Shown here: positions 15,942 through 24,358 of the stretch, one piece after another | How the letters are laid out: every line of letters starts with the position of its first letter | Numbering within the stretch: the first letter of the stretch is position 1 | Assembly: GCA_963800235.1 (NCBI GenBank) | Contig: CAWDAD010000002.1 | Coordinates: forward strand, 1-64,000 | Direction: 5' to 3' | DNA: 64,000 nucleotides | DNA from: CAVVNP01 sp963800235 | Lineage (GTDB): Bacteria; Actinomycetota; Acidimicrobiia; Acidimicrobiales; Iamiaceae | Translations under genes and position numbers: made by a program | The notes under the pieces: generated by a model | The model's database searches: none | What the model saw: only the letters and a program-made list of their open reading frames with translations | Told to the model about the DNA's origin: nothing

Positions 15942-17171
15942 ATGAGCATCGACTTCACCCTCTCCGCCGAGGTCGAGGAGGTCCGCGACCGGGTCCGCGA
16001 CTTCATCCAGCAGGTCGTCGTCCCGGGCGAGGCGAAGCTCGAGGACCGCGAAGCCCTGAGCCGCAAGGAGTACGTGCAGGTCCTGCTCGGCATGCGGGCC
16101 GAGGCCAAGGCGGCCGGCATGTGGCTGCCCCACATGCCCGAGGAGTGGGGCGGCATGGGGCTCGGCCACGTCGAGCTGGCCATGGTCCAGAGCGAGGCGG
16201 CCAAGAGCTACTACGGCCCGTGGGTCATGAACTGCCAGGCGCCGGACGAGGGCAACATGCACACCCTCCTGCACTGGGCGACCGACGAGCAGAAGGAGCG
16301 GTACCTCCGGCCGCTGTGCGAGGGCACGACATCGAGCTGCTTCGCCATGACCGAGCCGGAGGTGGCCGGGTCGGACCCGACCCTCATCCGCACCCACGCC
16401 GTGCAGGACGGCGACGAGTGGGTGATCAACGGCCACAAGTGGTTCATCTCCAACGCCCGCCGGGCCGGCTTCGCCATCGTGCTGGCCCGCACCGAGGACG
16501 ACCCGGATCTCCCCCAGGCGGCCAACACCGGCTTCCTCGTGGACATCCCCTCCGAGGGCTGGAACGACGTGCGCGAGGTCGAGACCATGCACGGCAGCAC
16601 CGGCCACTCCGAGATCGTCATCGAGGACCTGCGGGTGCCGGCGGCCAACATGCTCGGCGAGCGGGGGCAGGGCCACCGCCTCGGCCAGTACCGGCTGGGC
16701 CCGGCCCGCCTGGCCCACTGCATGCGGTGGATCAGCCAGGCCGAGACCGCCCTCGACATGATGGTCGACCGCTCGATGAACCGGTACGCCCACGGCTCCC
16801 TGCTGGCCGAGAAGCAGGGCATCCAGTGGATGATCGCCGACTCGGCCATGGAGCTCTACCAGGCGAAGCTCATGGTGCTGCACGCCGCCTACAAGATCGA
16901 CAACCACCTCGACTTCACCTCCGAGGTGTCGATGGCGAAGCACTTCGTGGCCAACGCCCTGAACCGGATCATCGACCGGTCGATCCAGGTGCACGGCGCC
17001 CTCGGCTACAGCACCGACACGCCCCTGGCGAACATGTACCAGCACGCCCGCTGGGCCCGCTTCGCCGACGGGGCCGACGAGGTCCACCAGATGCGCATCG
17101 CCCAGCGCACCATCGCCGCCTTCAAGGACACCGGGACCACCAAGCGGGCCACCGGCGACCTGCCCGTCTGA
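15942..17171 (+). CDS. Acyl-CoA dehydrogenase
   Basis: A 409-residue flavoenzyme that oxidises an acyl-CoA to the enoyl-CoA, passing electrons to ETF. The order is an N-terminal helical domain, the middle beta-domain signature CFAMTEPEVAGSDPT (near residue 132), and a C-terminal domain with QVHGALGYSTDTPLANMYQHA. The late motif ADGADEVHQ contains the Glu/Asp often used as catalytic base in the ACAD10/11-like branch. GGAG lies 7 nt before the ATG. Regulation is probably by the divergent TetR protein. Confidence 0.9.
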   Translation: MSIDFTLSAEVEEVRDRVRDFIQQVVVPGEAKLEDREALSRKEYVQVLLGMRAEAKAAGMWLPHMPEEWGGMGLGHVELAMVQSEAAKSYYGPWVMNCQAPDEGNMHTLLHWATDEQKERYLRPLCEGTTSSCFAMTEPEVAGSDPTLIRTHAVQDGDEWVINGHKWFISNARRAGFAIVLARTEDDPDLPQAANTGFLVDIPSEGWNDVREVETMHGSTGHSEIVIEDLRVPAANMLGERGQGHRLGQYRLGPARLAHCMRWISQAETALDMMVDRSMNRYAHGSLLAEKQGIQWMIADSAMELYQAKLMVLHAAYKIDNHLDFTSEVSMAKHFVANALNRIIDRSIQVHGALGYSTDTPLANMYQHARWARFADGADEVHQMRIAQRTIAAFKDTGTTKRATGDLPV

Positions 17172-17205
17172 CCGGAGCCGGCCGCCTGGGACCCGGCGAG
17201 GTCGC

Positions 17206-18228
17206 CTACGAGGCCGCCGGACCGCCGGACGGTCCGGAGCCGACGTCGGCGTCGTCCCGGTCGTCCGCGGCGTCGTCCGTCGGCTCGCCGGGCCGGGGAT
17301 CGACGGGCTCGGCGTCGCCGGATCCGTCGGCGGGGCGGACCGGGCGGCCGAAGCGGTCGAGGGTGCCTGCCGATTCGCTCGGCTCGGCGTCCGGTCCGAC
17401 CACGATCATGGGATCGGGCTGGTGGCGGCGCTGGCGGACGACGGCGACGGACAGCCCGACGACCACGGCGAGGCCGCTGGTCCAGCTGTTGATGCGCAGC
17501 CCCAGGACGTGGGTGTAGGCCGGGTCGCTGCGCAGCGCCTCGACCCAGAACCGGCCGACGCCGTAGCCGGCGATGTACAGCCAGAACAGGTTGCCGGCGG
17601 CCAGCACCCGCTTCTTGTCGAGCCTGACGAGGAGGACCACGAGGGCCACGTTCCAGAGCGCCTCGTACAGGAACGTCGGCTGGTAGTGGGCCACGTCGAG
17701 GTAGCCGGGCTGGCGGTGGGCCCGGTCGATGGTGAGCGCCCACGGCAGGTCCGACGGGCGGCCGTAGAGCTCCTGGTTGAACCAGTTGCCCAACCGCCCG
17801 ATGGCCTGGGCCAGCGGCAGCGCCGGCGCGACCACGTCCATCATGGTGGGCAGCGGCCATCCGTGCTTGCGGACCACCCAGATGCCGGCCGCCGCCCCCG
17901 CGGCGATCCCGCCGGGGATGCCCAAACCGCCGTTCCAGATCTTCAGCGCGTCGATCGGGTGGTGGGAGTAGGTGTGCTGCCAGTCGGTCGCCACGCTGTA
18001 CAGGCGGGCGCCGACCAGCCCGGCGGGCACCGCCCACAGCGCGATGGTGCCGATGTCCGGTCGCTCGCCGCCCCGGTCCATCCAGCGCCGACGGGCCAGC
18101 GCCACCGCCGCCCAGACCCCGAGGGCGATCATCAACCCGTAGAACCGGAGCTGGAAGGCCCCGACGTGGATCGAGTCGACGCTCGGGCTGGGCAGGTAGC
18201 CGACCAGGGCGCCGGGAGCGGCGGTCAC
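17206..18228 (-). CDS. lgt: Prolipoprotein diacylglyceryl transferase
   Basis: A 340-residue integral membrane enzyme that attaches diacylglycerol to the lipobox Cys of prolipoproteins. The Lgt signature AQAIGRLGNWFNQELYGRP lies near residue 145. GGLGIPGGIAAG and LYEALWNVALVV are also conserved. The last 70 residues are an acidic Asp/Gly/Pro-rich tail, longer than usual. Several lipoproteins in this window (at 43 kb, 52 kb and 60 kb) would be substrates. The start is either GTG 18228 or GTG 18252; I prefer the shorter form. Confidence 0.92.
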   Translation of the reverse strand: MTAAPGALVGYLPSPSVDSIHVGAFQLRFYGLMIALGVWAAVALARRRWMDRGGERPDIGTIALWAVPAGLVGARLYSVATDWQHTYSHHPIDALKIWNGGLGIPGGIAAGAAAGIWVVRKHGWPLPTMMDVVAPALPLAQAIGRLGNWFNQELYGRPSDLPWALTIDRAHRQPGYLDVAHYQPTFLYEALWNVALVVLLVRLDKKRVLAAGNLFWLYIAGYGVGRFWVEALRSDPAYTHVLGLRINSWTSGLAVVVGLSVAVVRQRRHQPDPMIVVGPDAEPSESAGTLDRFGRPVRPADGSGDAEPVDPRPGEPTDDAADDRDDADVGSGPSGGPAAS

Positions 18229-18308
18229 CGGTCCATCATGACGCGCCCGCACCGGATCGCCGCAGTCACGAGGTGGGCATCGGCGCCGCGAGGTGCGAGG
18301 CTCGGGAC

Positions 18309-18551
18309 ATGGACGAGCGGACGATCATCGAGCACATCGACGAGCTGGTCGACGAGGAGCACCGGCTGCGCACCCGGGCCGAGGCCGAGGGTGTGTCCGA
18401 CGAGGAGCAGGTCCGCCTGGGCCAGGTGGAGGTGCAGCTCGACCAGGCGTGGGACCTGCTGCGCCAGCGCCGGGCCCGCCGCGAGTTCGGCCAGGATCCC
18501 GACTTCAGCGCCGAGCGCGGCGCCGACACCGTCGAGGGCTACCAGCAGTAG
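18309..18551 (+). CDS. DUF2630 family protein
   Basis: An 80-residue acidic, helical protein. IIEHIDELVDEEHRLRTRAE and the later heptad-like LGQVEVQLDQAWDLLRQRRA fit the actinobacterial DUF2630 family, a predicted coiled-coil protein of unknown role. A GAGGCT hexamer ends 6 nt before the ATG and may be a leaderless -10 box. Confidence 0.7.
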   Translation: MDERTIIEHIDELVDEEHRLRTRAEAEGVSDEEQVRLGQVEVQLDQAWDLLRQRRARREFGQDPDFSAERGADTVEGYQQ

Positions 18552-18561
18552 CCCGGCTCCC

Positions 18562-18581
18562 GACCCGGGCCGGGCCGGGTC
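18562..18581. terminator. Hairpin between convergent genes
   Basis: GACCCGG-GCCGGG-CCGGGTC, a 7-bp stem with a 6-nt loop between DUF2630 and the serine hydrolase; a probable bidirectional terminator. Confidence 0.5.
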
Positions 18582-18602
18582 ACCGGGCAGCACGACCCGG
18601 CG

Positions 18603-19835
18603 TCAGTCGAGCAGCGCCTGGTGGATGAGCTGCTTGAGGCGGGACCGGATGGGCCAGGTGCTCGACGGGAGGAGCTGGGTCAGGAAGACGGCGACCAGGT
18701 CCTCGACCGGATCGACGAGGAAGGCGGTGCTGGCCGCCCCGCCCCACCCGAACTCGCCCACCGAGCCGGGCACCTTCTGCTTGGCCGGGTCGAGCACGAC
18801 CGACACGCCGAGCCCGAAGCCCACCCCGTCGAAGGAGCTCTCGGCGAAGGTGCGGTTGCCGAACTGGTCGAGATCGGCGCCGCCGGGCAGGTGGTTCGTG
18901 GCCATGTACCGCACGGTGCGGGGCGCCAGCAGCCGGTGGCCGTCGAGCTCGCCCTGGCGGCGCAGCATGTCGCTGAAGCGCAGGTAGTCGGCCAGGGTCG
19001 ACATCAGGCCGCCGCCGCCGGAGAGGAACGTCGGCGCCGAGGACTTGACGTCGTCGGTCTGCTGGTAGCGCACCGCCGTGCGGCCCGGGCCGGTCGGCAC
19101 GTAGAGCGAGGCCAGCCGGTGGCGCTGCTCGTCGGGCACGAAGAACCCGGTGTCGACCATGCCGAGCGGGTCGAAGATGCGCTCCTGCAGGAAGCGGTCG
19201 AACGGCTGGCCGGACACGACCTCGACGACCCGCCCGAGCACGTCGGTGGCGACCGAGTAGTTGAAGGCGGTGCCGGGTTCGTCGACCAGCGGGAGGTTCG
19301 CCCACTGGTCGCAGGCCCCGGCCAGGTCGAGCCCGCGCGGCGAGCCCCACTCCCACCCCGCCCGCCGGTACATGGCGTCGACGGGGTGCAGGTGGTGGAA
19401 GCCGTAGGTGAGCCCGGCGGTGTGGGTGAACAGGTGCCAGATGCGCACCGGCTCGACCGCCGGCACCGTCACCGGGGACATGGCCGAGCCGCTGCGGAAC
19501 ACGCGCACGTCGCCGAAGGACGGGATCAGCTCGCTGACCGGGTCCTTCAGCTCGAAGGCGCCCTCCTCCCACAGCATGAGCGCCGCCACCGCGGTGATCG
19601 GCTTGGTCATGGAGTAGATGCGGAAGATGGTGTCCTCGGCCACGGGCGTGTTCGACTCGACGTCGGCGTGGCCGCCGGACCCCACGTGGCACACCTCGCC
19701 GCCCCGGGCCACCGCCAGCAGGTAGCCGGGGAGCCGCCCGTCGTCGACGTACTGGTCGAAGTGGCGGTCGACGCGCTGGAGTCGGCTCCCGTCGACGTCC
19801 ACCTCGGCCGGGTCGATCTGCTTCAGCTCGGTCAC
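18603..19835 (-). CDS. Beta-lactamase-fold serine hydrolase
   Basis: A 410-residue protein of the class C beta-lactamase/esterase family. The catalytic SxxK motif is in FRIYSMTKPITAVAALML (near residue 73) and the Tyr motif in FNYSVATDVLG. SVGEFGWGGAASTAF near the C-terminus replaces the third lactamase motif, as in EstB-type esterases. No signal peptide is present, so it is probably cytosolic. It likely hydrolyses an ester or short peptide. The GTG start has a -10 box 8 nt upstream. Confidence 0.85.
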   Translation of the reverse strand: MTELKQIDPAEVDVDGSRLQRVDRHFDQYVDDGRLPGYLLAVARGGEVCHVGSGGHADVESNTPVAEDTIFRIYSMTKPITAVAALMLWEEGAFELKDPVSELIPSFGDVRVFRSGSAMSPVTVPAVEPVRIWHLFTHTAGLTYGFHHLHPVDAMYRRAGWEWGSPRGLDLAGACDQWANLPLVDEPGTAFNYSVATDVLGRVVEVVSGQPFDRFLQERIFDPLGMVDTGFFVPDEQRHRLASLYVPTGPGRTAVRYQQTDDVKSSAPTFLSGGGGLMSTLADYLRFSDMLRRQGELDGHRLLAPRTVRYMATNHLPGGADLDQFGNRTFAESSFDGVGFGLGVSVVLDPAKQKVPGSVGEFGWGGAASTAFLVDPVEDLVAVFLTQLLPSSTWPIRSRLKQLIHQALLD

Positions 19836-19843
19836 GCCGGGCG

Positions 19844-19849
19844 ACCGTA
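19844..19849 (-). promoter_or_regulatory. -10 box of the serine hydrolase
   Basis: TACGGT on the minus strand, 8 nt before the GTG at 19835. Confidence 0.45.
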
Positions 19850-19889
19850 GCGGTGGCCGCCCGACGCCGCCGGAGGTCGTCGTCCCCGG

Positions 19890-21182
19890 TCAGCGCCAGC
19901 CGCCGCGGTCGGCCGGGACCGGGAGGAGGTGGGCCCCGTCGGGAGGTGGCGGGCAGGGAGCGCCCTGCTGGTGGCTGGCCACGTCGTCGGCGAAGGTGCC
20001 GAGCGCCGAGCGCAGGAAGCGGACGGCGCCGTCGGGCATCCGGCAGGCGCCGCGCCCTTCGATCTGGGCGGCCCACCGGTGCAGCCGGCCGACGACGTCG
20101 CCGCCGACCCGGCCGGCGGCGAGCTGGGCCATGGCGTCGGCCACGGCGGCCAAGCCGTGCACGCAGGGCCCGCACTGGCCGGCGGACTGGCCGGCCATCC
20201 AGGCCAGCACCCGGGCCGACTCGTGGACGCCGCACCGGCCCTCGCCGAGGACGGCCACCGCACCGCAGCCGACCTTGACGTCCCAGGGCTGCAGCTGGTC
20301 GTCGGACCAGCCCAGGCCGGCGGTGGTGGCGGCCGGCAGCCACGACCCGAAGTAGCCCCCCACCAGCACCGCCTTGGGTCGGGCGGTCACCCCACCGGCC
20401 AGCTCGGCCAGCCGGCCGAGCGGCGTCCCCAGCGGGGCCTCGACGACGCCGGGCTGCGCCACCGAGCCCCCGACGGTGGCCAGCGCGGTGCCCGGGTGGG
20501 CGGCGGTGCCGTGCTGGCGGAACCAGCCCGGACCGAACTGCAGGATCTGGCCGACGTGGGCGGCGGTCTCGACGTTGAGCACGAGCGTGGGGCGCCGGTC
20601 GACGCCGCGCTCGAAGGGTCGGGTGCGGTCGCCCGGGGGCTTGGCGTCCCGCCCGTTCAGGAAGGCGACCAGCGCCCGCTCCTCCCCGGCGACGTACTTC
20701 GGTGGCACCGTCACCACCTCGATCGGGGCGGCCTCGATCCCCCGCTCGGCGACCGCCGCCTCGGTCGTGCGGACCGCTCCGGGCCGGCCCCGGTCGAGGG
20801 CCACCACGATCCGATCCGCCCCCACCGCGGCGGCCGCCCAGCCCGCCCCGTCGAGCACCAGGTGCGGCGCGCCCCGCAGCAGGACCTCGTCCTTGGCGCT
20901 CAGCGGTTCGCTCTCGGCGCCGTCGACCACCACCACCGGCGGGCACCGCTGCTCGGTGGACGACCGCACCACCGCGGCCAGCTTGGTGCCGGTGGGGAAC
21001 CCGGAACCGCCCCGACCGCGGAGGCCGGCGTCCGCGACGACCTGCACCAGGTCGGCCCGCGGCCCCGACGGCGCCGGCGGCGCGACGTAGGTGGAGCGGT
21101 GCTCGCCCAGCGGGCGGTGGTGCTCGAGATCCGGACCGAGCGCACCGAGCAGGCGGTGCCCGTCGAGCTCGAACGCGCTCAC
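19890..21182 (-). CDS. NuoF-like FMN/iron-sulfur protein
   Basis: A 430-residue homologue of the NADH-binding subunit of complex I. It keeps the FMN/NADH fold signature GLRGRGGSGFPTGTKL and VVVVDGAESEPLSAKDE. The iron-sulfur region reads QSAGQCGPC and later RGACRMPDG, so the first Cys of the usual SCGxCxPC motif is Ala. Stand-alone NuoF-like proteins of this kind occur in actinobacteria and may couple NAD(P)H to a ferredoxin or reductase partner (inference); no other nuo gene is here. The GTG start at 21182 overlaps the stop of a 22-codon upstream ORF. Confidence 0.75.
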   Translation of the reverse strand: MSAFELDGHRLLGALGPDLEHHRPLGEHRSTYVAPPAPSGPRADLVQVVADAGLRGRGGSGFPTGTKLAAVVRSSTEQRCPPVVVVDGAESEPLSAKDEVLLRGAPHLVLDGAGWAAAAVGADRIVVALDRGRPGAVRTTEAAVAERGIEAAPIEVVTVPPKYVAGEERALVAFLNGRDAKPPGDRTRPFERGVDRRPTLVLNVETAAHVGQILQFGPGWFRQHGTAAHPGTALATVGGSVAQPGVVEAPLGTPLGRLAELAGGVTARPKAVLVGGYFGSWLPAATTAGLGWSDDQLQPWDVKVGCGAVAVLGEGRCGVHESARVLAWMAGQSAGQCGPCVHGLAAVADAMAQLAAGRVGGDVVGRLHRWAAQIEGRGACRMPDGAVRFLRSALGTFADDVASHQQGAPCPPPPDGAHLLPVPADRGGWR

Positions 21183-21247
21183 GGGCGCCGGCCGGTCGAC
21201 GGCGCGCCCGAAGGTGGTCGTGGCTCGCGAACGCACAGGCGCGTCAT
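21179..21247 (-). CDS. 22-residue upstream ORF coupled to the NuoF-like gene
   Basis: ATG at 21247 has the strongest ribosome binding site nearby: GGAGGA, 7 nt upstream (21255-21260). It encodes MTRLCVREPRPPSGAPSTGR plus two residues, and its stop overlaps the GTG of the NuoF-like gene as GTGA. It may be a leader peptide that couples or attenuates translation. A frameshift hiding the true N-terminus of the NuoF-like protein is the alternative. Confidence 0.4.
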   Translation of the reverse strand: MTRLCVREPRPPSGAPSTGRRP

Positions 21248-21345
21248 GGTGCGGTCCTCCTCGCCGGCTCAGCTTCGACGGCGACCCTGATCTTCCCCCG
21301 TGAACCCTCGGTGAGGCAGCTGGGAGGGGACCCGGCGGCGCGTCG

Positions 21346-21415
21346 ACCACCCTCGGTGGTGCCCATCGTCGGGGACGGCTACCGTCTCCGCCGCGCGACG
21401 GGCGGAGATCCCCGA
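21346..21415 (+). promoter_or_regulatory. Structured 5' leader of the M23 peptidase gene
   Basis: Two hairpins precede the GTG at 21432. The first is ACCACC-CTC-GGTGGT (21346-21360). The second is a nested structure: TCGGGGA/TCCCCGA (21369-21375 with 21409-21415) outside TCCGCC/GGCGGA, with an unpaired CGGCTACCGTC on one side. Actinobacterial cell-wall hydrolase genes often carry ydaO (c-di-AMP) riboswitches, but I cannot align the full ydaO core here. Confidence 0.25.
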
Positions 21416-21431
21416 GCGAAGGCCTTCCCCT

Positions 21432-22853
21432 GTGACCGCACCACACCGGACGACCATCCCCGCCCCCCGCCACCTCGCTGCCCTCGTGGTGGTGCTGATC
21501 GCCTTGGCCGGCGCCGTCGCCGTGCCGGCCACCGCCGCCGGCCCCGACGCCCAGGACGAGCGCCAGCAGCGCGACCAGGTCCGCCAGCAGCAGGTGGCCG
21601 TCGCCAACCAGCTCGACGGGCTGCGGGCCACCGACGCCCAGCTCGAGGGCGCCCTGCAGACCCTCGACCAGAACCTGTCGGTGCAGTTCGCCAAGGTGGC
21701 GGACGCCACGCGCGACGCGGTGACGGCGCGGGTCACCGCCCAGCAGCTCGCCGCCGACCTCGCCGCCGCCGAGCAGCGCGTCGACGAGCTCCGCGGTCGG
21801 GTCCGGGCGCGCGCCGTCTTCGACTACGTCCACCCGAGCACGGACGAGCTGGCCGAGGCGCTGCACTCCAGCTCGATCGACGAGGCCGGCTCCCGCCGGA
21901 CGCTGAACAGCTCGGTGAGCGGCTCCGACGCCGACGTGCTCGACCAGCTCCGGGCCGCCCGCGAGCAGACGGCCCGGGCCCGGATCCGGGCCGACCAGGC
22001 CCAGGCTGCCGCGGAGCAGCGCCAGGCCGATCTCGAGGCCGAGCAGCAGGCCCTGCAGCAGGCCCGGGACGAACGGGCCCGGGCGCTGACCGCGCTGCAG
22101 ACGCGCATCACCGGCCTCCAGGGCGAGGCGACGGCGCTGTCCCAGCAGGACGCCGAGCTGACCGCGGTGATCCAGCGCAAGCTGGCCGAGGCCGAGGCGG
22201 CCCGCCAGGCCGAGGCCGCCCGCCGCGCCGAAGTCGCCCGCCAGGCCGAAGCGGCCCGCCAGGCCGAAGCGGCCAAGGCCAAGGCGGACGCCGACCGGGC
22301 GGCAGCCACGACCGCCCCGACCACCGCCGCGCCCGCCACCGGCGCGCCGACGACCGCCGCGCCGACCACCGACGCCCCGACCACCGTCGCCCCGACCACC
22401 GCCGCTCCGACGACCGAGGCGCCGACCACCGACGCCCCGACGACCGCGGCGCCGGCCGACCCGGCCCCGCCCGGCGGCGGGGCGTCCTCGTCGGGCTTCA
22501 TCTTCCCGGCCGACGGCCCCATCACCTCCGGCTACGGCTACCGCTGGGGCGCGCTGCACGCCGGCATCGACATCGGCGCCGGCTACGGGGCGCCCATCCA
22601 CGCGGCCAAGGCCGGCACCGTCATCTACGCCGGCTGGATGGACGGGTACGGGAACATGGTCCTGATCGACCACGGCGGCGGCATGGTGACCGGCTACGGG
22701 CACCAGAGCCGGATCGCGGTGAGCGAGGGCCAGCAGGTGTCCCAGGGCGAGGTGATCGGCTACGTCGGCTCGACCGGCAACTCGACCGGCCCCCACCTGC
22801 ACTTCGAGATCCGGCCCGACGGCGTGGCGGTCGACCCCATGCCCTACCTCTGA
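21432..22853 (+). CDS. Exported M23 peptidase with coiled coil
   Basis: A 473-residue secreted protein. It has a signal peptide (residues 1-36, LAALVVVLIALAGAVAVPATA), then a long Gln/Ala/Arg coiled coil (about 40-290) like that of EnvC/NlpD-type activators. A Thr/Ala/Pro linker with many APTT units (about 295-345) follows. The C-terminal LytM/M23 domain has ITSGYGYRWGALHAGIDIGA (zinc His and Asp) and GPHLHFEIR (the HxH motif). It should cut peptidoglycan cross-bridges or activate an amidase at division. The GTG start follows a structured leader. Confidence 0.88.
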   Translation: MTAPHRTTIPAPRHLAALVVVLIALAGAVAVPATAAGPDAQDERQQRDQVRQQQVAVANQLDGLRATDAQLEGALQTLDQNLSVQFAKVADATRDAVTARVTAQQLAADLAAAEQRVDELRGRVRARAVFDYVHPSTDELAEALHSSSIDEAGSRRTLNSSVSGSDADVLDQLRAAREQTARARIRADQAQAAAEQRQADLEAEQQALQQARDERARALTALQTRITGLQGEATALSQQDAELTAVIQRKLAEAEAARQAEAARRAEVARQAEAARQAEAAKAKADADRAAATTAPTTAAPATGAPTTAAPTTDAPTTVAPTTAAPTTEAPTTDAPTTAAPADPAPPGGGASSSGFIFPADGPITSGYGYRWGALHAGIDIGAGYGAPIHAAKAGTVIYAGWMDGYGNMVLIDHGGGMVTGYGHQSRIAVSEGQQVSQGEVIGYVGSTGNSTGPHLHFEIRPDGVAVDPMPYL

Positions 22854-22921
22854 CCGGGGCCCCGCTGAGCGGTCCCCCCACCCGCGAGCGCCCCGGCGGC
22901 CGGCTCCCCGAGCTGGCGCCG

Positions 22922-23911
22922 ATGAAGGCGGTGACCGGCGCCCTCCCGGAGGACGAGGAGGGCTGGGGCTTCGAGCTGAAGTGGGACGGCATGCGGGTGC
23001 TCGCCTACCTCGACGCCACCGGGTCCGATCCCACCACCCGGCTGGTGTCGGCCAACGGCAAGGACGCCACCGCGACCTTCCCCGAGCTCGCTCCGCTCGC
23101 CGCCGAGGTGGCGGGCCACGCCGCCCTGCTCGACGGCGAGGTGGTGGCCTTCACCGAGCCGACCGCCGAGCACCCGGCGCGTCCCGACTTCGGCCTGCTC
23201 CAGCGCCGGATGCACGTCCAGGACGGCGCCGAGGCCCGCCGGCGCGCCGCCGGGGTGCCGGCGACCTTCGTCGCCTTCGACCTGCTGCACCTCGACGACC
23301 GCTCCCTGCTGTCGGTGCCCTGCCGCGACCGGAGCCGCCTGCTCCGCGACCTGCTGCCGACCGGCCCCGCCTGGCTGGTGCCGGCGGCGTGGACGGGCAC
23401 CGGCGCCGACCTGTACGCCCTGGCCGAGGAGCGGGGCCTGGAGGGCGTGATGGCCAAGCGACTCGACAGCCCCTACCTGCCCGGCCGGCGGTCGTCCACC
23501 TGGCGGAAGGTCAAGGTCCGCCGACGTCAGGAGCTGGTCGTCGGCGGCTGGACCGAGGGGACGGGGAACCGGGAGGGCGACATCGGGTCGCTGCTGCTCG
23601 GGGTGGTCGACGACCCGGACGATCCCGGCGAGCCGCTCCGGCTCCGCTTCGCCGGGCGGGTCGGCACGGGGCTCGGCGCCCGCGAGCGGGCCCGGCTGGC
23701 CGAGCGGTTCCGCACGCTCGCCACCGGTGACTCGCCGTTCACCTCCCTGCCGTCCGATCCCGCCCACCGCGCCGCCCACTTCGTCCGGCCGGAGGTGGTG
23801 GCCGAGGTCGAGTTCGGCGAGTGGACCGCCGACGGCGTGCTGCGCCATCCCTCCTACCTCGGCACCCGGGACGACAAGGACCCCGCCGAGGTGGTCCGCG
23901 AGCCGTCGTGA
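22922..23911 (+). CDS. ATP-dependent DNA ligase domain protein (LigD type)
   Basis: A 329-residue ligase without the polymerase or nuclease domains of full LigD. The nucleotidyl-transfer motif ELKWDGMR near residue 20 supplies the catalytic Lys. LLDGEVVAF, EGVMAKRLDSPYLPGRRS and STWRKVKVRR are motifs III to V, and an OB-fold follows. It seals nicks, probably in end joining, though no Ku gene is in view. No ATG or GTG exists upstream, yet homologues keep LPELAPM just before this Met. A CTG at 22850, overlapping the M23 stop as CTGA, could be the true start. Confidence 0.8.
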   Translation: MKAVTGALPEDEEGWGFELKWDGMRVLAYLDATGSDPTTRLVSANGKDATATFPELAPLAAEVAGHAALLDGEVVAFTEPTAEHPARPDFGLLQRRMHVQDGAEARRRAAGVPATFVAFDLLHLDDRSLLSVPCRDRSRLLRDLLPTGPAWLVPAAWTGTGADLYALAEERGLEGVMAKRLDSPYLPGRRSSTWRKVKVRRRQELVVGGWTEGTGNREGDIGSLLLGVVDDPDDPGEPLRLRFAGRVGTGLGARERARLAERFRTLATGDSPFTSLPSDPAHRAAHFVRPEVVAEVEFGEWTADGVLRHPSYLGTRDDKDPAEVVREPS

Positions 23912-23986
23912 CCCGAGGCCTGCGCCTCGACGACGTGCCATGATCGGCGCCCACCGGCCACCTGCACCTGCGAGGTCCGCTCGCCG

Positions 23987-24358
23987 TTGAGCGACGACAC
24001 CATCACCCTGACCGTCCCGGCGCTGCCCGACTTCGTCCGCCTGGCCCGCCTCACCGTCGCCAGCGTCGCCACCAAGGTCGGCTTCGACTACGACGAGGTC
24101 GAGGACCTCCGCATCGCGGTCGGTGAGGCCTGCGCCCTCCTGATCGGATCGACCGGGATCGACGGCACCCTCACCCTGACCTTCGACCTCCAGCCCGGCC
24201 GCGTCGAGGTCGAGGTGCGCCGCACCCCCGCCGACGACGTCCCGCTCGGCGAGGGGTCCGAGCTGTCCACCCAGATCCTCGACGCGGTGGTGGACGAGCA
24301 CCGGGTCTCGTCGGAGGCCGGGCTCGTCGAGCTCGCGAAAGCCGTCAGCAGCGGGTAG
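23987..24358 (+). CDS. RsbW-like anti-sigma kinase
   Basis: A 123-residue GHKL-type ATPase domain protein. VEDLRIAVGEACALLIGSTG (near residue 40) is the N-box region of the RsbW/SpoIIAB family. The start is a TTG. The stop overlaps the start of the next gene by one base, and that gene is a SigF-type sigma factor. It therefore very likely binds and silences this sigma factor, and may phosphorylate an antagonist STAS protein encoded elsewhere. Confidence 0.78.
   Translation: MSDDTITLTVPALPDFVRLARLTVASVATKVGFDYDEVEDLRIAVGEACALLIGSTGIDGTLTLTFDLQPGRVEVEVRRTPADDVPLGEGSELSTQILDAVVDEHRVSSEAGLVELAKAVSSG

Noticed and set aside
21300..21430. Confident ydaO riboswitch call
   Set aside because: Only the 3' part shows resemblance; the full conserved core and pseudoknot could not be placed by eye.
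19890..22802. A 970-residue minus-strand frame covering the NuoF-like gene and the M23 gene
   Set aside because: Only its C-terminal 430 residues match a known family. The rest is the antisense of the M23 peptidase, which has a signal peptide, coiled coil and HxH motif.
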